Positions 6,054-7,005 of a stretch of 7,005 bases of DNA are shown here, piece after piece. Each line of letters starts with the position of its first letter. Within the stretch, counting starts at the first letter, position 1. This DNA is from Halieaceae bacterium (lineage in GTDB: Bacteria; Pseudomonadota; Gammaproteobacteria; Pseudomonadales; Halieaceae), in NCBI GenBank assembly GCA_009886815.1, contig QXYP01000215.1:1-7005 (forward strand), in the 5' to 3' direction. Under the pieces are notes generated by a model. The model was not told the DNA's origin. It ran no database searches and saw nothing but the letters and a program-made list of their open reading frames with translations. The position numbers were made by a program, and so were the translations under genes.

Positions 6054-7004
6054 TCAGCCTAGATAGTGTTCCAGGATCCCGCGATTGGCAAACAGCGCCT
6101 TAATCGCGGCGTTTTCGTTTGCTCCTAGGCGCTGCAGTTCGTCCTGCACATGCAGTCTCGCCACATTTAAACGTTTTTGAGTGCGCGCCCTTGTTGCACC
6201 AAAGCCGTAATCGAACGTGTAATATTTCTCCCCGGCAAGACCAGCTGCAATATTGGCCGGTGCCGACTGATAGTAGCTGCCTTGGAGGTAGTCCAGCACG
6301 ACAGGCAAGCTGTCCGGTACCTTGTCATCGGCGGGCCAGAGCGGGATATCACTCTGCCAGTTCTCAAAAAAGCGTTCTGTATATTTCAACAACATGTCAC
6401 GGTGTTCTCCCAGCCAGCTTCTCGGTTCTGGATCACAGATAAAGTGCGCTTTACTGGCTCCCGCCAATGCAAAATCGGCAAGACAAGGCCGGTCACCCAG
6501 TAGGAACGGGTTGCTGGAAAAGTGCTGGGCTAAAGCGTGCAACATTTTCTTGAAATCGCTTTTCACGGCGACAGCCTGATCAGGCCCCACACCATTGACT
6601 TCGCAAACCCCTCTGCCAAAGCTCTCATACATCATTGGCCCTATTGGACCGAGTTGCTCCAGCTCTGCCTCAGAAAATGGCACATCAATGGACCTATCAA
6701 GTGTCATGTTGGCCCCGAAACGAGGGCCGACCCATGCCACGTTACTGGGATAGCACCAGCGAGAATGCACGCAAACTCGGCCTAACCAGTGATTAAAAGC
6801 GTCTTCTAAAATGAAGCAGCAGGCGCGCTGAAGTGGTGTTTCAGGGATAACCTCGCGCTCTTTGAAGCGCTCGTTGAGCATTGGGCCTATTGAAATGGTG
6901 TCGTGAATCAGCCACTTGTCAGGGGTCATCAGCAGAGGGACAAAATGGGTGCCGGCTTTTGTTTCTAAGGCGGTCCTGCGCTCTTCGGTTTTAAACAAAT
7001 AATG
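6054..7004 (-). CDS. Glutathione S-transferase-like protein, N-terminus beyond window
   Basis: This is a cytosolic protein of the GST superfamily. The frame stays open to the right edge and reads H-Y-L-F-K-T-E-E-R-R, so the TTG at 6998 is an internal Leu codon and the start lies outside. Numbering from that Leu, residues 18-45 look like the end of the thioredoxin-like domain: F-V-P-L-L at 19-23 (the usual cis-Pro position) and H-D-T-I-S-I at 32-37, where D-T replaces the common E/Q-S glutathione contact. The helical C-terminal domain holds P-F-L-L-G-D-R-P-C-L-A-D-F-A-L at 164-178, the classic GST folding motif around its N-capping box. More than 310 residues are present, longer than the usual 200-230, with a C-terminal extension of about 90 residues (Y-Y-T-F-D-Y-G-F-G at 259-267). 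The catalytic N-terminal residue is not visible, so activity cannot be judged. It leads the minus-strand gene set. Confidence 0.88.
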   Translation of the reverse strand, partial: HYLFKTEERRTALETKAGTHFVPLLMTPDKWLIHDTISIGPMLNERFKEREVIPETPLQRACCFILEDAFNHWLGRVCVHSRWCYPSNVAWVGPRFGANMTLDRSIDVPFSEAELEQLGPIGPMMYESFGRGVCEVNGVGPDQAVAVKSDFKKMLHALAQHFSSNPFLLGDRPCLADFALAGASKAHFICDPEPRSWLGEHRDMLLKYTERFFENWQSDIPLWPADDKVPDSLPVVLDYLQGSYYQSAPANIAAGLAGEKYYTFDYGFGATRARTQKRLNVARLHVQDELQRLGANENAAIKALFANRGILEHYLG

Positions 7005-7005
7005 C

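Noticed and set aside
6030..6181. 12-bp direct repeat AACGTTTTTGAG at 6030-6041 and 6170-6181
   Set aside because: One copy lies inside the GST coding sequence, and a repeat of this length is expected by chance in a window this size.
6996..6998. TTG at 6998 as the start of the GST-like gene
   Set aside because: The frame stays open to the window edge, and the thioredoxin-like half expected in this family is mostly missing, so the true start lies further upstream.

Overview
The window looks like chromosomal DNA from a marine-type gammaproteobacterium. The evidence is a YebG-family gene with a canonical gammaproteobacterial LexA box, an RsuA-type pseudouridine synthase, and an SDR whose C-terminal half resembles Pseudomonas RhlG. 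A sulfatase, a GST and an SDR side by side are common in oligotrophic marine lineages (Cellvibrionales-like). This placement is inference. Base composition is moderate and fairly even, and I see no insertion sequence, phage gene, tRNA, rRNA or CRISPR array.

Left, plus strand: (1) the C-terminal three quarters of an arylsulfatase-type sulfatase, cut by the window edge just upstream of its IGKWHLG motif; (2) an unrecognised, probably cytosolic 199-residue protein 39 bp downstream; (3) a gene-free stretch of about 300 bp with small hairpins; (4) a membrane-anchored alpha/beta hydrolase whose frame is broken by one in-frame TAG where the family pattern calls for tryptophan, with the rest of the enzyme, including the acid and histidine of the triad, intact in the same frame; (5) an RsuA-family rRNA pseudouridine synthase 19 bp after the hydrolase.

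Middle: the synthase converges on a minus-strand yebG, with 10 bp and a perfect 8-bp-stem hairpin between and over the two gene ends. yebG starts at GTG and has a near-perfect LexA operator (CTGT-N8-ACAG) 35 bp upstream of its start, so it should be SOS controlled. About 300 bp of probably non-coding sequence follows.

Right, minus strand: in transcription order, a GST-like protein (N-terminus beyond the right edge), a protein anchored at both ends that resembles a dimeric alpha/beta-barrel (DUF1330/EthD-like) fold, and an RhlG/FabG-like SDR oxidoreductase. The first two are close enough to be co-transcribed. The SDR follows after 163 bp and may have its own promoter. A shared pathway cannot be read from the sequence.

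The strongest anomaly is the amber-interrupted hydrolase. TAG is the ordinary stop of three other genes here, so recent inactivation (or a base-call error) is more likely than recoding. I found no convincing sign of a new multi-gene system.
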